A DNA stretch of 46,184 bases from an uncultured Oscillospiraceae bacterium (GTDB taxonomy: Bacteria > Bacillota > Clostridia > Oscillospirales > Oscillospiraceae): the NCBI GenBank assembly GCA_934645175.1, contig CAKUDE010000016.1:1-46184 (forward strand), in the 5' to 3' direction. Positions 15,810-22,871 of the stretch are shown here, piece after piece. A model generated the notes under the pieces. The model did not search any database. It worked only from the letters and a program-made list of their open reading frames with translations, and was not told the DNA's origin. The number at the start of each line of letters is the position of its first letter. Position 1 is the stretch's first letter. The translations under genes were made by a program, and so were the position numbers.

Positions 15810-15915
15810 TTCCTACTACTCCATATGAACTTTTAAAAGGAAATATCAACAGTTATATCGACAGAATATATATCGAGCTGCGCGTTCAGGGGGGATCGGC
15901 GCAGCCGGAGAGAGC
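15810..15915 (-). repeat. 106-bp block shared with 1793-1898 (direct repeat)
   Basis: Second copy of the near-perfect repeat. It carries the last ~22 codons of membrane protein 2 and 36 bp of downstream sequence. The copies are 14,017 bp apart in the same orientation. Confidence 0.9.
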
Positions 15916-16319
15916 GTAGCAATGCTGTCCTCGCGCGAAATTTCACGGAAGGCAGACATCATTTTTTTGCGGACATAGCCAATCAATGTCGCGGCCAACA
16001 CGGCCAGCGAGCCGCAGAGGAAGGCAGAAAAACCGATTGCAAATACGAACGACCATGTAAAGAACGGCATCGTTACCACAATCGGCTGAACAAGATTTGC
16101 CTCCATGATGGAGACCGCACGCTCATGGACGAAAATCTCCAGCAGACGGTACATCACGCGGCTGCCCGCAACATAGGGAATGTAAACGGAAAGTGCTGCA
16201 AAGAGGATCAGATAGAGCGTAAACGCAAGACAGTACCCGTTTTTCTTCAAAAAACGCAGCGTGAAAATACCGGAAATAAAATAGATCACGAACAGCGCGA
16301 CCAAATTCGTAAGCTCCAT
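15846..16319 (-). CDS. small integral membrane protein of the prepilin cassette (copy 2)
   Basis: The 157-residue paralogue of the protein at 1829-2299 has the same layout: an N-terminal helix (NLVALFVIYFISGIF), a second at about 28-55 (AFTLYLILFAALSVYI), an amphipathic stretch (LLEIFVHERAVSIME), a third at about 85-115, then a basic linker and the identical tail PPERAARYIFCRYNC. The family is not known to me. The ATG at 16317-16319 has AAGGAGG. A strong promoter with a palindromic operator lies upstream, divergent from an XRE regulator, so control by that regulator is likely. The prepilin gene follows after the repeat cluster, probably on the same transcript. Confidence 0.75.
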   Translation of the reverse strand: MELTNLVALFVIYFISGIFTLRFLKKNGYCLAFTLYLILFAALSVYIPYVAGSRVMYRLLEIFVHERAVSIMEANLVQPIVVTMPFFTWSFVFAIGFSAFLCGSLAVLAATLIGYVRKKMMSAFREISREDSIATLSPAAPIPPERAARYIFCRYNC

Positions 16320-16381
16320 ACCGCCCCTCCTTTCTGCAATCCGGGCCGCCGTACAACGTCGTTACAGCGTCCCTAATCCGA

Positions 16382-16420
16382 ATTTTACTGCAAATTGCGG
16401 TAAAAGTCAATACCGCAATT
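16382..16420 (-). promoter_or_regulatory. promoter of cassette 2 with palindromic operator
   Basis: On the minus strand TTGACT (complement of 16405-16410) and TAAAAT (complement of 16382-16387) are 17 bases apart. A 23-bp palindrome (16383-16405, arms TTTTACTGCAA and TTGCGGTAAAA, one mismatch) fills the space between them. The right arm is also part of a perfect 10-bp inverted repeat, AATTGCGGTA (16393-16402) and TACCGCAATT (16411-16420). The half-site TTACNGCAA thus occurs three times. A rightward -10 (TGG then TAAAGT, 16431-16436) serves the XRE gene. A repressor here would block both directions. Confidence 0.75.
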
Positions 16421-16456
16421 CACACTCTGGTAAAGTATAGGTGGAGGGGTGCGCCT

Positions 16457-16675
16457 ATGGTATGTTACACGAAGCTCCGCGACCTACGCGAGGATCGTGA
16501 TCTGAAGCAGCGTGAATTGGCCGATCTGCTGCACTGTTCCCAGCAGGTCTACAGCAACTATGAGCTTGGACAGCGCGACATCCCAACGCAGACGCTCATT
16601 TTACTCGCCGATTTTTACGGCGTCTCCGTCGATTACCTGCTCGGCCTGACCGCCAACCCAAAACGAAACAAATAA
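16457..16675 (+). CDS. XRE family helix-turn-helix regulator
   Basis: The 72-residue product is a single HTH_3 domain: LRDLREDRDLKQRELADLL, then CSQQVYSNYELGQRDIP as the recognition region, then the stabilising helices (LILLADFYGVSVDYLLGL). There is no ligand or membrane domain. GGAGGGG stands 8 bases before the ATG. It is transcribed away from cassette 2, with a palindromic site between the two genes, which is the usual layout for an autoregulated repressor of its neighbour. The gene ends at a terminator shared with the convergent AraC-type gene. Confidence 0.9.
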   Translation: MVCYTKLRDLREDRDLKQRELADLLHCSQQVYSNYELGQRDIPTQTLILLADFYGVSVDYLLGLTANPKRNK

Positions 16676-16702
16676 AAGGAACCCCCGGGGGGTTCCTTTT
16701 TT
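16674..16702. terminator. bidirectional terminator between convergent regulators
   Basis: AAAAGGAACC and GGTTCCTTTT form a 10-bp stem around a short GC loop, with T-runs on both strands. The stop codon of the leftward gene overlaps its T-run. Confidence 0.85.
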
Positions 16703-17591
16703 AGCCGCTTGCGGTGCGTGCGGCACGTCGGTAAGCGCTCGGCGTACTGCCGACAACCCGGCGGAACTGCGCCGAAAAATAGGCCGGGCTGTCAAAGCCG
16801 CAGTCAAGTGCAATCGCCGTGATCTCGCGTTCGGTCGTCGCCAGCAGCTCGGCCGCCGCAAGAATTCTGCGGCGGCGTGCATATTCCGTCGGCCCGTAGT
16901 GCAGGTATCGGCGGAAAATCCGCTGGCATTCACGCGGACAGATGCTGGCCGCGCGGGCAATCTCCGCCAGCGTCAGCGCACGGTCGGTATTCTCGTGGAT
17001 ATACAGAACCATCTGCTTCAGTCGCGCCTGGCCGACGCTCTCCGGCAACACCGGCGCCGCCGTGCCGCCGCGCCGGACAAAGAAAAATACCAGCTCGCTC
17101 AATGCTGCGCGCACAGCAAGCTCATAGCCGGGTTCTTCCGACGCGCAGGCGGAAAACGCGCGGTCGAAGGCTGCAAAAAATACCGACTCCGGTGCGCCGA
17201 CGGTCTGCCACGGCGCACCGCACAGCAGCGGCCGGACAAACTTTGTGTCGAATATGCTGCCGGGCGCACCCGCGACAAGCCCGGGATCAAACACGATCGA
17301 GCGATACGGGCACGGGTCACTGCACGCGGTAAATCCGTGCAGCGTGCTGCCGTTAATCAGGCAGCCTTCCCCCGCACGAAGCGTGACTGTATCGCCGCCT
17401 GCGCGGATGCGCACCTCTCCGCCAAGCAGGATAAACAGCTCCGGCTCACGATGCCAGTGCGTCGGGATGCAGCCCGCCGCATAGCGGCAGATGTCGCCCT
17501 CGTTTGCCGCCAGATCAAAGGGCCAAAGCTCCTCGCTCAGCCGCTCCTGCCCCTGCGGATCAACCGGCACAAAGTTTCGCCTCCGAATCAT
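16701..17591 (-). CDS. AraC family regulator with cupin sensor domain
   Basis: The 296-residue product has an N-terminal cupin-like domain (HWHREPELFILLGGEVRIRAGG, LRAGEGCLINGSTLHGF) that would bind a small ligand. The C-terminal part has two helix-turn-helix motifs, LTLAEIARAASICPRECQRIFRR and ITAIALDCGFDSPAYFSAQFRR, typical of AraC/XylS activators. The ATG at 17589-17591 has GGGAG at good distance. It lies divergent from the MATE exporter, so exporter control is a reasonable guess. The ligand is unknown. Confidence 0.88.
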   Translation of the reverse strand: MIRRRNFVPVDPQGQERLSEELWPFDLAANEGDICRYAAGCIPTHWHREPELFILLGGEVRIRAGGDTVTLRAGEGCLINGSTLHGFTACSDPCPYRSIVFDPGLVAGAPGSIFDTKFVRPLLCGAPWQTVGAPESVFFAAFDRAFSACASEEPGYELAVRAALSELVFFFVRRGGTAAPVLPESVGQARLKQMVLYIHENTDRALTLAEIARAASICPRECQRIFRRYLHYGPTEYARRRRILAAAELLATTEREITAIALDCGFDSPAYFSAQFRRVVGSTPSAYRRAARTASG

Positions 17592-17624
17592 CCGGTCATC
17601 TCCCTTTTTTGTCGCTTTTGTGAT

Positions 17625-17653
17625 AGTATACACCGTTTTTCCGCAAGCGTCAA
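17625..17653 (-). promoter_or_regulatory. promoter of the AraC-type gene
   Basis: On the minus strand TTGACG (complement of 17648-17653) and TATACT (complement of 17625-17630) have a 17-base spacer, close to the sigma-A consensus. Confidence 0.65.
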
Positions 17654-17741
17654 GAGCAAAGCCGTGCTATCATTCCTCTGTTTTTTTGAGGCGTTAGGAG
17701 CCGGCTTTTTCCCGGCTGCCGTTTCAGGGGAGGTTGTTATT

Positions 17742-19211
17742 GTGTCGAACTCCGGAAAAAGCGGGTTTTTCGCCCGGCTTTCACATCCCGTCGCGCTGAC
17801 GGAGGGTACGCCCTGGCGCGTGATCCTTCGCTACGCCGCGCCGATCATTCTGTCGTATCTATTGCAGCAGATCTACACGCTGACCGATGCGATCATCTGC
17901 GGGCAGGTGCTCCCGTCGCAGCAGATCGCAGGCGTCAACGATATCTGGCCGCTGACCTTTATTTTTCTGCAGTTCGCCTTCGGCTGTACGGCAGGCTTCA
18001 GCGTGCTCACCGGCAACAGCGCCGGTCGCGGCGATACCAGAGGCGTCCGCCGCTCCTTCTGTGCGCAGGTGTGGCTTTCTCTGGTCATTTCCGCCGTCCT
18101 GACGGTTCTGTCCATTGTGCTGCTGCCGCAGTTGCTCGGCTTTATCGAGGTCACGCCGGAGAATCCCGTGATCTATCAGGCCGCGTATGATTACTGCTTC
18201 TACATTTTCCTCGGTACCGCCGCGCAGATGGGCTACAACTTTATCTGCGGCGTGCTGCGCGCCTACGGCGACTCCGTAACGCCGCTGCTGTTTTTGCTGA
18301 TCTCAACGGTGCTGAATATCGTGCTGGACCTGTTCTTCCTTGTGACCCTGCGTATGGGTCCGGCGGGCGCCGCCATTGCGACCGTGCTGGCGCAGCTTCT
18401 GAGCTGCATCGGCTGCGTGATCTACACCTTTCTGCGCTACCCCGAGCTCCGGCCGACGCGTGACGACTGGAAGCTGCGCGGCGCAATTCTCTCGGCACAT
18501 TTCCGACAGGGCTTCCCCCTCGGGCTGCAATTCTCCGTGCTGGCCATCGGCGTCATCATCATGCAGGCGGCCATTGTTCGCTTCGATCTCTCACCGGACG
18601 GCGTCATGCTCCCCTCCGCACCGGCGCAAAACGGCTTCGGCGCAGCCAACAAGCTGCATAACTTTCTGTCCGTGTTCTTTAACGGTCTCGGCGCGGCCAT
18701 TCTGGGCTTTAATGCGCAGAACTTCGGCAAGGGCGACTATGAGCGCGTCCGCCGCGGCACGCTGCAAACGCTGTTGCTGATGATGATCTTTTACGTCGTC
18801 ACCCTGTCGGTCAGCCTTGTGTTGAGTGTGGACGGTGCATATCAGTATGTGTTCATGAGCGCCGACAAGGTCACGGCGGAATCCATCCGCTACGGTAACC
18901 GTTTTCTCTACATCACACAGTTCCTTTCCTTCATTCTGGGCTATCTGCTTGTCGTCCGCAGCGCCGTACAGGGGATCGGCGGCTCGGCCTATGTGCTCGG
19001 CGCAGGTGTCGCAGAGCTGGCCGCACGCTGTCTGATCTGCGGTCTGCTTGCTCCGATGCTGAACGGCGGCACAATCAGCACAAACGCCTCGCTCGGTATT
19101 TTTACCGTGGTCAGCCTCGGCCATCCCGGCGCATGGCTTGCCGCCTCGCTCGTTCTGACCGTTCCGCTTCTGCGGCAGATCATCGGAAAACGTTACCGTC
19201 TGCGGCCGTGA
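17742..19211 (+). CDS. MATE family efflux transporter
   Basis: The 489-residue protein has about 12 membrane helices in two halves, beginning with RYAAPIILSYLLQQIYTLTDAIICGQVL, the hallmark first helix of the MATE family. It would export cationic drugs or metabolites by sodium or proton antiport. The start is taken as GTG at 17742 because GGGGAGG stands 8 bases upstream; the frame stays open far upstream but those codons overlap the opposite AraC gene and carry no membrane sequence. It is divergent from that regulator and ends at the strong hairpin at 19245-19282. The substrate cannot be predicted. Confidence 0.9.
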   Translation: MSNSGKSGFFARLSHPVALTEGTPWRVILRYAAPIILSYLLQQIYTLTDAIICGQVLPSQQIAGVNDIWPLTFIFLQFAFGCTAGFSVLTGNSAGRGDTRGVRRSFCAQVWLSLVISAVLTVLSIVLLPQLLGFIEVTPENPVIYQAAYDYCFYIFLGTAAQMGYNFICGVLRAYGDSVTPLLFLLISTVLNIVLDLFFLVTLRMGPAGAAIATVLAQLLSCIGCVIYTFLRYPELRPTRDDWKLRGAILSAHFRQGFPLGLQFSVLAIGVIIMQAAIVRFDLSPDGVMLPSAPAQNGFGAANKLHNFLSVFFNGLGAAILGFNAQNFGKGDYERVRRGTLQTLLLMMIFYVVTLSVSLVLSVDGAYQYVFMSADKVTAESIRYGNRFLYITQFLSFILGYLLVVRSAVQGIGGSAYVLGAGVAELAARCLICGLLAPMLNGGTISTNASLGIFTVVSLGHPGAWLAASLVLTVPLLRQIIGKRYRLRP

Positions 19212-19244
19212 AGGCATTTTCTTTGCGGCATTACAGGAGCATAA

Positions 19245-19282
19245 AAACCCGGTCGGGAAGCCATAGCTTCCCGACCGGGTTT
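19245..19282. terminator. strong bidirectional terminator
   Basis: A 17-bp perfect stem (AAACCCGGTCGGGAAGC with its complement, loop of 4) has A and T runs at both ends, between the converging MATE and RidA genes. Confidence 0.9.
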
Positions 19283-19291
19283 CCGTTTTTC

Positions 19292-19663
19292 TCAACACTC
19301 GGCGATGACCTCAACCTCAACGAGCGCCCCCTTCGGCAGCGCGCTGACCGCTACGCAGCTTCGCGCAGGCTTTCCGGTGAAATAGCGGGCATAAACCTCA
19401 TTAAAGGCGGCAAAATTTCCCATGTCGGTCAGGAAGCACAGCGTCTTGACCGCACGCTTGCATGAGCTACCCGCCGCCTCCAGCACGGCAACCAGATTCT
19501 TCATCACCTGCTCGGTCTGGCCGGTGATATCCTGTGCCTCAATGGCGCCGGTCGCCGGATCGATGGGTATCTGACCGGAGGTGTAGACCAGTGCGCCGAC
19601 ACGCGCCGCCTGACTATAGGGTCCGATGGCCGCGGGGGCCTTTTCCGTATAGAGCTTTTCCAT
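19292..19663 (-). CDS. RidA/YjgF family enamine deaminase
   Basis: The 123-residue protein matches the length of the family. It contains AIGPYSQAARVGALVYTSGQIP near the N-terminus, and ARSCVAVSALPKGALVEVEVIA at the C-terminus, with the conserved arginine that binds the substrate carboxylate and the glutamate near the end. The family hydrolyses reactive 2-aminoacrylate-type imines released by PLP enzymes, protecting the cytosol. The ATG at 19661-19663 follows GGAGG. The gene starts 16 bases after the CarD-like gene and is in the same transcript. Confidence 0.93.
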   Translation of the reverse strand: MEKLYTEKAPAAIGPYSQAARVGALVYTSGQIPIDPATGAIEAQDITGQTEQVMKNLVAVLEAAGSSCKRAVKTLCFLTDMGNFAAFNEVYARYFTGKPARSCVAVSALPKGALVEVEVIAEC

Positions 19664-19679
19664 AGTTTCCTCCCGTATT

Positions 19680-20186
19680 TTATGCTTCAAGCTGCATTTT
19701 GCTTCGAATGTAGTCCGGAACCTCATGCGGCGAGATCTCCAGCACGGCGGCGAATTCATCGTTCAGCAGCCGCTCCGCATCTCTCAGGAGCTGGTCGTCG
19801 CCGGAGCGAAGCTGCTTGCCGCTGCCGCGCAGGAAACGCCGCCGCTCATACAGTGCGCGGATCATCCGCATCAGTCCGGCACGCTCACCCTCGGCAAGAA
19901 TCTTCTGGTACTCGGCCTTCCGCTCGGAATTGTCCTCAATCCACACCGTTTCCTCCTGCGTGACCGAGCGGATCAGCTCCTCGATCTCCGAAGCGGAAAG
20001 CAGACGCCGCATTTTCGGGCGCAGCGCCTCGTTATCCTTCGGAACGTATACGGTAGACGACCCGCGCAGAACCGGCTTGAGCACATAATACTCGCGCCGC
20101 GTCGTGCCGACCTTCATCGTTTCGACTGCCGTAATTCGACATACGCCCTCCGTGCCGTAGATAACCAACTCTCCGATCTGAAACAT
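19680..20186 (-). CDS. CarD/CdnL-like transcriptional regulator
   Basis: The 168-residue product starts with a CarD_TRCF-type Tudor-like domain: FQIGELVIYGTEGVCRI, YYVLKP and STVYVPKDN. This domain binds the RNA polymerase beta subunit. A helical C-terminal part with many charged residues follows (KAEYQKILAEGERAGLMRMIRALYERRR), as in CarD proteins that stabilise open promoter complexes. The ATG at 20184-20186 has AGGAGG; an earlier in-frame ATG lacks one. A possible extended -10 (TGATAGAAT on the minus strand, near 20250) lies upstream. It leads the carD-ridA pair. Confidence 0.9.
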   Translation of the reverse strand: MFQIGELVIYGTEGVCRITAVETMKVGTTRREYYVLKPVLRGSSTVYVPKDNEALRPKMRRLLSASEIEELIRSVTQEETVWIEDNSERKAEYQKILAEGERAGLMRMIRALYERRRFLRGSGKQLRSGDDQLLRDAERLLNDEFAAVLEISPHEVPDYIRSKMQLEA

Positions 20187-20296
20187 GCTTTCCTCCTGAC
20201 GATGCAGGCGCAATTCGCGCCGTTTTTCCAACTCTACGCCTTTATTCTATCATATTTTCGCCGAAAATCCCATAGGCAAAGTTCACAAAAATTTAA

Positions 20297-20323
20297 AAAG
20301 CAGGGAGACTGCGCTCCCTGCTT
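20297..20323 (-). terminator. terminator of the thioredoxin reductase gene
   Basis: AAGCAGGGAG and CTCCCTGCTT form a 10-bp stem followed on the minus strand by TTTTTAAATTTTT. The stem abuts the stop codon. Confidence 0.85.
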
Positions 20324-21240
20324 CAGGACATATTCAGATATCGTTCCGCGCTGAATGCGGCATTGGCGCCGTCGGCAACCGCCGTAACAAGCTGGCGCAG
20401 CGGCTTCGCTCTGACGTCGCCTGCCGCAAATACGCCGGGCAGCGAGGTCGTTCCGTTTTCTCCGGCAATCACATAGCCCGCCGCATCCAGTGCAAGCTGG
20501 CCGCGCACGCAATCGGTCGCCGGCCGGCGACCGATACAGACAAACGCGCCGTCGCATTGCAGATCATGCACGCCGTCGTCCGTTTTAACGCGCAAACCCT
20601 GCAGACGGCCGCACGATTCCAGCAGCGCGATAACCTCGCTTCCCGGTATTCGCGTGACGTTCCGCGCTGCATCGACCGGCGCGTGGTAGAGCCGCGTCGC
20701 GCGAAGCTCCGTTCCTCGATGGAGCAGCAGAACCTCCGACGCAATCCGCGCCAGTGCCAGCGCCTCGGAGGCGGCTGTATTCCCGCCGCCAATCACCGCG
20801 ACTCTCCGCCCACGGAACAGCTCCCCGTCACAGGAAGCGCAGTAGCTCAGGCCGCGTCCCGTCAGAGCACGCTCACCCGGAAGTCCCAGCGGACGCGGCT
20901 CTGCACCGGTGGCCAGGATAACCGTGCGCGCAAACAGGTCGCCCGCATCGCTGCGGACGCGTTTCGGCGTCGTATGAAGCTCCGTTGCGTGCAGCCGGGC
21001 AAATTCCGTCCGCGCACCGTATTTTTCCGCGCCGAGACGCATTTTCCGCGCCAGCTCGTCGCCGTCCACCCCGGTATCAAAGCCCGGGTAGTTGTCGATA
21101 CGCCGCGCCTGCGTGAGCTGACCGCCCGCAGCCGTTCCCTCCAGAACAAGCGTATCCAGACCGGCGCGCGCTGCATAAAGCGCGGCCGTATAGCCCGCTG
21201 CGCCGCCGCCAAGAATCAAAACATCGTGTAATTGCTGCAT
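20323..21240 (-). CDS. trxB: thioredoxin reductase (NADPH, FAD-dependent)
   Basis: The 305-residue flavoprotein has the N-terminal FAD-binding motif GGGAAGYTAALYAARAG, the redox-active CASC (in YCASCDGELF), the NADPH-binding GGGNTAASEALALA and the C-terminal FAD segment VFAAGDVRAKPLRQLVTA. It should reduce thioredoxin or a related partner in the cytosol. The ATG at 21238-21240 follows GGGAGG. No thioredoxin gene is next to it. It is transcribed divergently from murC and ends at its own terminator. A ferredoxin-linked variant cannot be excluded, since the NADPH site residues (HRGTELRATRL) deviate from the classic HRR motif. Confidence 0.88.
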   Translation of the reverse strand: MQQLHDVLILGGGAAGYTAALYAARAGLDTLVLEGTAAGGQLTQARRIDNYPGFDTGVDGDELARKMRLGAEKYGARTEFARLHATELHTTPKRVRSDAGDLFARTVILATGAEPRPLGLPGERALTGRGLSYCASCDGELFRGRRVAVIGGGNTAASEALALARIASEVLLLHRGTELRATRLYHAPVDAARNVTRIPGSEVIALLESCGRLQGLRVKTDDGVHDLQCDGAFVCIGRRPATDCVRGQLALDAAGYVIAGENGTTSLPGVFAAGDVRAKPLRQLVTAVADGANAAFSAERYLNMS

Positions 21241-21308
21241 GATCGTCCCTCCCCGGGCAGTTTTCCCGCATTTTTCCTCGATTATGCCGCAGGCTGCGCA
21301 TTTTTCGC

Positions 21309-21337
21309 TTGTAAATGCGTCGCGGATATACTATAAT
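21309..21337 (+). promoter_or_regulatory. promoter of murC
   Basis: A -35 TTGTAA (21309-21314) and a consensus -10 TATAAT (21332-21337) have a 17-base spacer, 33 bases before the ATG. Confidence 0.7.
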
Positions 21338-21370
21338 GTGGGAGCATTCTTTGGAAAGCAGGGATCCGTT

Positions 21371-22732
21371 ATGGCAAATTCCGTGAGTTTAGAGCGTTAC
21401 CTTGTACCGGGGACACATGTCCACCTGGTCGGTATCGGAGGCGTGTCCATGCGGCCGCTTGGCCTTGTGCTGCGCGGCATGGGACTGACCGTGACCGGCT
21501 CGGATATGAACGCCTCCGTCTCGACCGACGAGCTGATCGCTCAGGGCATCCGCGTGAGCATCGGTCATCGCGCCGAAAACATCGAAGGCGCAGACTGTAT
21601 CATCCGCACTGCCGCCGCACACAACGACAACCCCGAAATTGCCGCAGCGCGTGCCGCAGGCGTGCCCGTCTTTGAGCGGGCGCAGGCATGGGGGCTCATC
21701 ATGCGCGCTTATAAAAACGCCGTCTGCGTCGCCGGTACGCACGGGAAGACAACGACCACCTCCATGCTCACGCACATCTATATGGCAGCGGACCGCGACC
21801 CGACCGTCATGATCGGCGGTTATCTGCCGCTGCTGCACGCAGGACACCGCGTCGGTCACGGCGACACGATCATCGCCGAAAGCTGCGAATACTGCGACTC
21901 ATTTCTGAACTTTTTCCCCACCGTGGCTGTCATCACCAACATTGAAGCCGACCATCTGGATTATTTCAAGGATCTTGACGCCATTAAGTGCTCCTTCCGC
22001 CGCTTCGCGCAGCTTGTCCCGGAGGGCGGACGTGTAATTGCCAACTTCGACAATAAAAACGTCCGCGAAACGCTCGGCGACCTTAAGCCGCTTCGCTTCG
22101 GCTTCGATCCGTCGCTCGACGTCTACCCGGAGCACGTCTCCGAGGATTTCCGTCACTTTGACGTCGTATGCTTCGGAAAATTCTATTGCCATATCGACCT
22201 GCAGGTCTATGGCAGGCACAACGCCTATAATGCGCTGGCCGCAGCCGCAGCCGCATACGTCGGCGGCGTTGACGGTACGGCAGTCACCCAGGGGCTCGCA
22301 GGCTTCACCGGTGCGGGTCGGCGGATGGAGTTCAAAGGTAAGTTCCACGGTGCGGACGTCTACGACGACTACTCCCATCACCCCGACGAGCTTCGCGCGT
22401 TGATCGACACGGTGAAAACGCTCGGCTACAAGCGCATCGTGCTGGCCTTCCAGCCGCACACCTATACCCGCACGGCGGCACTGTTCGGCAGCTTTGTACG
22501 CGAATTGCGCAGGGTCGATCTTCCCGTGTTGGCGGAAATCTACGCAGCACGCGAAACCAACCTGCTCGGCATTTCCTCGCGCGATCTGGCCGCACAGGTA
22601 CCCGGCGCACGCTACTTTGAAACGCTTCCGGAAATCACCGATTTTTTGCGTAAGACGGCGCAGCCCGGCGACCTGATCCTGACGGTCGGCGCGGGCGACA
22701 TCTACAAGGCCGGCGAAGCGCTGCTGAAATAA
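21371..22732 (+). CDS. murC: UDP-N-acetylmuramate--L-alanine ligase
   Basis: The 453-residue cytosolic ligase adds L-alanine to UDP-MurNAc, the first peptide step of peptidoglycan synthesis. The N-terminal nucleotide-binding loop is VHLVGIGGVSMRPLG, where most MurC have GIGGxGMS, so the Ser-Met order is slightly unusual. The ATP loop is VAGTHGKTTTTSM (near 121), the central domain has TNIEADHLDYF, and the C-terminal domain contains DDYSHHPDEL. The ATG at 21371 has only a modest AGGG site, but it matches the family N-terminus. It is monocistronic here, away from the other mur genes. Confidence 0.93.
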   Translation: MANSVSLERYLVPGTHVHLVGIGGVSMRPLGLVLRGMGLTVTGSDMNASVSTDELIAQGIRVSIGHRAENIEGADCIIRTAAAHNDNPEIAAARAAGVPVFERAQAWGLIMRAYKNAVCVAGTHGKTTTTSMLTHIYMAADRDPTVMIGGYLPLLHAGHRVGHGDTIIAESCEYCDSFLNFFPTVAVITNIEADHLDYFKDLDAIKCSFRRFAQLVPEGGRVIANFDNKNVRETLGDLKPLRFGFDPSLDVYPEHVSEDFRHFDVVCFGKFYCHIDLQVYGRHNAYNALAAAAAAYVGGVDGTAVTQGLAGFTGAGRRMEFKGKFHGADVYDDYSHHPDELRALIDTVKTLGYKRIVLAFQPHTYTRTAALFGSFVRELRRVDLPVLAEIYAARETNLLGISSRDLAAQVPGARYFETLPEITDFLRKTAQPGDLILTVGAGDIYKAGEALLK

Positions 22733-22736
22733 ATCA

Positions 22737-22767
22737 ACGTCTCCGGGTGCTCTGCACCCGGAGACGT
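22737..22767 (+). terminator. hairpin after murC
   Basis: A 14-bp perfect stem (ACGTCTCCGGGTGC and its complement) without a clear T-run. The second hairpin at 22846-22870 probably completes termination. Confidence 0.6.
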
Positions 22768-22845
22768 CGTCCGTTTAACCGCTCCCAGTCGCGGCCACCG
22801 CAGCTACCGGCGGGAGGGGGCGTATCATCACAACGTAACACATAC

Positions 22846-22870
22846 AAAAGCCGCCCTTCGGGCGGCTTTT
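22846..22870. terminator. bidirectional terminator between murC and the PBP gene
   Basis: AAAAGCCGCCC and GGGCGGCTTTT pair around a TTC loop. T-runs on both strands suit both converging genes. Confidence 0.9.
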
Positions 22871-22871
22871 G

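Noticed and set aside
16899..17741. N-terminal extension of the MATE transporter frame
   Set aside because: The frame is open but overlaps the opposite AraC-type gene, shows no membrane sequence, and a good ribosome binding site precedes the GTG at 17742.
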